Source: Acidimicrobiales bacterium
GTDB lineage: Bacteria > Actinomycetota > Acidimicrobiia > Acidimicrobiales > Ilumatobacteraceae
DNA: 6,742 bases
NCBI GenBank assembly: GCA_030830415.1
Contig: JAURNB010000165.1
Coordinates: 1 to 6,742, forward strand
Reading direction: 5' to 3'
Shown here: one piece after another, positions 5,499 to 6,742 of the stretch
Layout: each line of letters starts with the position of its first letter
Numbering within the stretch: the stretch's first letter is position 1
Translations under genes and position numbers: made by a program
Notes under the pieces: model-generated
Database searches by the model: none
Seen by the model: only the letters and a program-made list of their open reading frames with translations
Told to the model about the DNA's origin: nothing

Positions 5499-5990
5499 AT
5501 GTCGGAAAATTATGAAGATCTCAGTGCCTGCGCTCTCACTCCTGAACTTGAGGCACAACTTGTTGCATCGCAACGCGAGTGTGTTTTTATGTGGGTCAAC
5601 AAGGCCGGCGACCCGTTTGGTGTGGTGATGGCCTTCATGCCGAAAGACGGGAAAATCTGGATGACAGCAGCAGAAACTCGCAAGCGCATTTCTGCCATTC
5701 GGCGCCACCCACGTGCATCAATTTGCATCACTAGCACTGGGAGCAAAATTGGCGGTGGCAAAACGGTCTCTTACAAAGGGAACTGCATCGTGCACACTGG
5801 GCGTGACGTCAAAGACTGGTTCTACCCAGAATTCGCTTCGTATATTCGCCCCGAGAGCCCATCGGCTGCACAAGAGTTTGAAAAGTTCCTCGATTCACCT
5901 CATCGTGTAGTTATTGAGTTTGTTCCCGATTACACCTTGAGTTTTGATGCATCTCTCATGTGGCAACGTTCGCCAGGCGTTATTCAATAA
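5499..5990 (+). CDS. Pyridoxamine 5'-phosphate oxidase-like flavin-binding split-barrel protein
   Basis: 163 residues, typical of small PNPOx-like split-barrel proteins that bind FMN or, in many actinobacteria, F420. After an N-terminal helix (13-24) the barrel begins with ECVFMWVNKAGDPFGVVMAF (27-46), then GKIWMTAAETRKRISAIRRHPRASICI (51-77). The TRKR-x-x-x-I-RRHPR part matches the usual phosphate-contacting segment of the cofactor site (Arg61, Lys62 and Arg68 are candidates). It continues with VSYKGNCIVHTGRD (90-103) and a closing strand RVVIEFVPDYTLSFD (136-150). It lacks the conserved C-terminal substrate arginines I would want to see for true PdxH, so a general oxidoreductase, deazaflavin reductase or heme-degradation relative is more likely than vitamin B6 synthesis. 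There is no signal peptide. ATG 5499 is the natural start. It is divergent from thrH and followed 42 bases later by engB. The fold is confident; cofactor and substrate are unknown. Confidence 0.83.
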   Translation: MSENYEDLSACALTPELEAQLVASQRECVFMWVNKAGDPFGVVMAFMPKDGKIWMTAAETRKRISAIRRHPRASICITSTGSKIGGGKTVSYKGNCIVHTGRDVKDWFYPEFASYIRPESPSAAQEFEKFLDSPHRVVIEFVPDYTLSFDASLMWQRSPGVIQ

Positions 5991-6020
5991 GCCATCAGGA
6001 ATAATCGAATAATGCTGGCG

Positions 6021-6026
6021 TAAACT
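6021..6026 (+). promoter_or_regulatory. Candidate -10 element TAAACT for engB (leaderless)
   Basis: TAAACT is a strong TANNNT match, followed by six bases (CAGCAT) and then GTG at 6033. Transcription would start at or next to the GTG. No Shine-Dalgarno sequence is present. An ATG at 6031 is followed at once by TGA, so the GTG is the only start here. It is the best of the -10 candidates because it lies wholly in intergenic sequence. Confidence 0.5.
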
Positions 6027-6032
6027 CAGCAT

Positions 6033-6623
6033 GTGACATCGCCGCTACAAATTACCTTTGTGACCTCGGCATCCAACATGTCTACATTGCCCGAGTCGCC
6101 TGTAGAGGTTGCTTTTGTGGGTCGCTCAAATGTGGGGAAGTCGTCACTTATCAACGCACTTGCGAACCGCAAGCAACTTGCCAAAGTGTCAAACACTCCA
6201 GGGCGTACTCAACTCATCAACTTGTTTGAAACTCCAAGCAAGGGAACCATCGTCGACCTGCCGGGTTATGGGTACGCAAAAGTTCCAGGCCGTATTCGTG
6301 CAGGGTGGGAAAAGATGATTGTTGGTTACTTGCTCGAGCGTGAAGAATTAGAAATGGTTTTTGTCTTGGTTGACGGTGAAATTGGGCCGACCAAACTCGA
6401 TGTGCAAATGCTTGAACACCTTCGTGAGAATGAAGTTCCTCATACCATTGTTGCCACGAAGCACGACAAGGTGAAGTCGTCAAAACGCGAAACGCGAAAG
6501 CGCGATCTAGCAGCTGGTTGTGAAGTGGCGCAAAAAGATGTGATGTGGGTCAGCGCATCGAGTGGAGTTGGCATCGACTCATTGCGCAATGCTGTCAATG
6601 GCATTTTGGGTAAGGCGAAATAG
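6033..6623 (+). CDS. engB: Ribosome biogenesis GTP-binding protein EngB/YsxC (YihA)
   Basis: 196 residues, the usual size of this TRAFAC-class GTPase, which is needed for assembly of the large ribosomal subunit. All G motifs are present: G1 GRSNVGKSS (30-38), G2 region NTPGRTQLINLF with Thr59 (54-65), G3 DLPGYGYAKVP (75-85), G4 TKHDK (142-146) and G5 SAS (174-176). DGEIGPTKLD (114-123) matches the family segment after G3. The GTG start at 6033 gives 29 residues before G1, which aligns with the E. coli N terminus (a strand ending in FV, then a short acidic stretch). An internal ATG at 6078 would remove that strand and is less likely. It is preceded by its own leaderless-type promoter and is convergent with the partial gene on the other strand, with a 3-base gap. 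Confidence 0.95.
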   Translation: MTSPLQITFVTSASNMSTLPESPVEVAFVGRSNVGKSSLINALANRKQLAKVSNTPGRTQLINLFETPSKGTIVDLPGYGYAKVPGRIRAGWEKMIVGYLLEREELEMVFVLVDGEIGPTKLDVQMLEHLRENEVPHTIVATKHDKVKSSKRETRKRDLAAGCEVAQKDVMWVSASSGVGIDSLRNAVNGILGKAK

Positions 6624-6626
6624 CAG

Positions 6627-6742
6627 TTAGCCCAATTGTTTGGGTTGCGCAGTGCGCGCCACCCGCAGAGCAACAGCAATCATCACAAACTGCAGTGGCA
6701 GGCGAGCCCACGAAATAAATTGCTCGCCTCCTGAACGATTGC
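6627..6742 (-). CDS. 3' end of an unidentified gene, possibly a membrane protein (5' part outside window)
   Basis: On the minus strand a frame is open from the window edge (first whole codon ending at 6740) to TAA at 6627-6629, giving 37 residues that begin NRSGGEQFISWARL and end AQPKQLG. A hydrophobic stretch, LPLQFVMIAVALRVA, followed by basic and polar residues looks like a last membrane helix with a cytoplasmic tail. The stop falls 3 bases from the engB stop, as expected for tightly convergent neighbours. The other frames over this stretch either stop or give implausible cysteine-rich peptides. I do not recognise the family. It could be a chance frame, since only 116 bases are visible. 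Confidence 0.5.
   Translation of the reverse strand, partial: NRSGGEQFISWARLPLQFVMIAVALRVARTAQPKQLG
6628..6647. terminator. Inverted repeat just after engB, possible terminator
   Basis: CCCAA (6631-6635) pairs with TTGGG (6640-6644) around a TTGT loop. The stem can be extended to eight pairs with two G-T wobbles, reaching 6628 and 6647. It begins five bases after the engB stop and overlaps the end of the convergent partial gene. No T-run follows on the plus strand, so the evidence for termination is weak. Confidence 0.3.

Noticed and set aside
1..6742. Mobile elements, CRISPR arrays, tRNA or rRNA genes, riboswitches
   Set aside because: No transposase or integrase, no regularly spaced short repeats, no recognisable structured RNA. 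Nearly all sequence is occupied by identified genes with gaps of at most about 100 bases.

Overview
The window reads as an ordinary chromosomal stretch of a mid-GC (about half G+C by eye) bacterium, most likely an actinobacterium. The taxonomic hint is inferential. Most genes lack a Shine-Dalgarno sequence. Instead, TANNNT-type -10 hexamers sit exactly six bases before several start codons, as expected for leaderless transcripts, which are common in Actinobacteria. The tandem fibronectin type III (FN3) surface protein and the lack of any Gram-negative marker fit this, but no gene here settles the lineage.

Layout. Bases 2-1531 (+) are the 3' part of a gene for a large, probably secreted protein built of tandem FN3 domains. 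Five domains are complete here, followed by a short acidic tail. Bases 1541-3467 (+) hold three tightly packed genes with gaps of 9, 7 and 9 bases: a zinc-dependent medium-chain dehydrogenase lacking the structural-zinc cysteines, an SRPBCC (START-like) protein, and a small VOC/glyoxalase-fold protein. A 73-base gap with a hairpin and a candidate promoter leads to alaA (3541-4758, +), a glutamate-pyruvate aminotransferase very close to the E. coli AlaA type. It is convergent, with an 11-base gap, to thrH (4770-5396, -), a HAD-family phosphoserine phosphatase/homoserine phosphotransferase. A 102-base divergent gap separates thrH from a pyridoxamine-phosphate-oxidase-like flavin protein (5499-5990, +), followed by the ribosome-assembly GTPase engB/ysxC (6033-6623, +). 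The last 116 bases carry the 3' end of a further, probably membrane-associated gene on the minus strand, convergent with engB by 3 bases.

How the genes work together. alaA and thrH both serve amino-acid metabolism (alanine, and serine/threonine). The dehydrogenase-SRPBCC-VOC trio looks like a small-molecule conversion cassette, but its substrate cannot be read from the sequence. engB is housekeeping. I see no mobile element, CRISPR array, tRNA or rRNA.

The most interesting signals are (i) -10-like hexamers at a fixed six-base distance from five start codons, three of which overlap the upstream gene's TAA stop, and (ii) cysteine pairs recurring at the same place in some but not all FN3 domains. 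I do not see convincing evidence of a wholly new biological system here.
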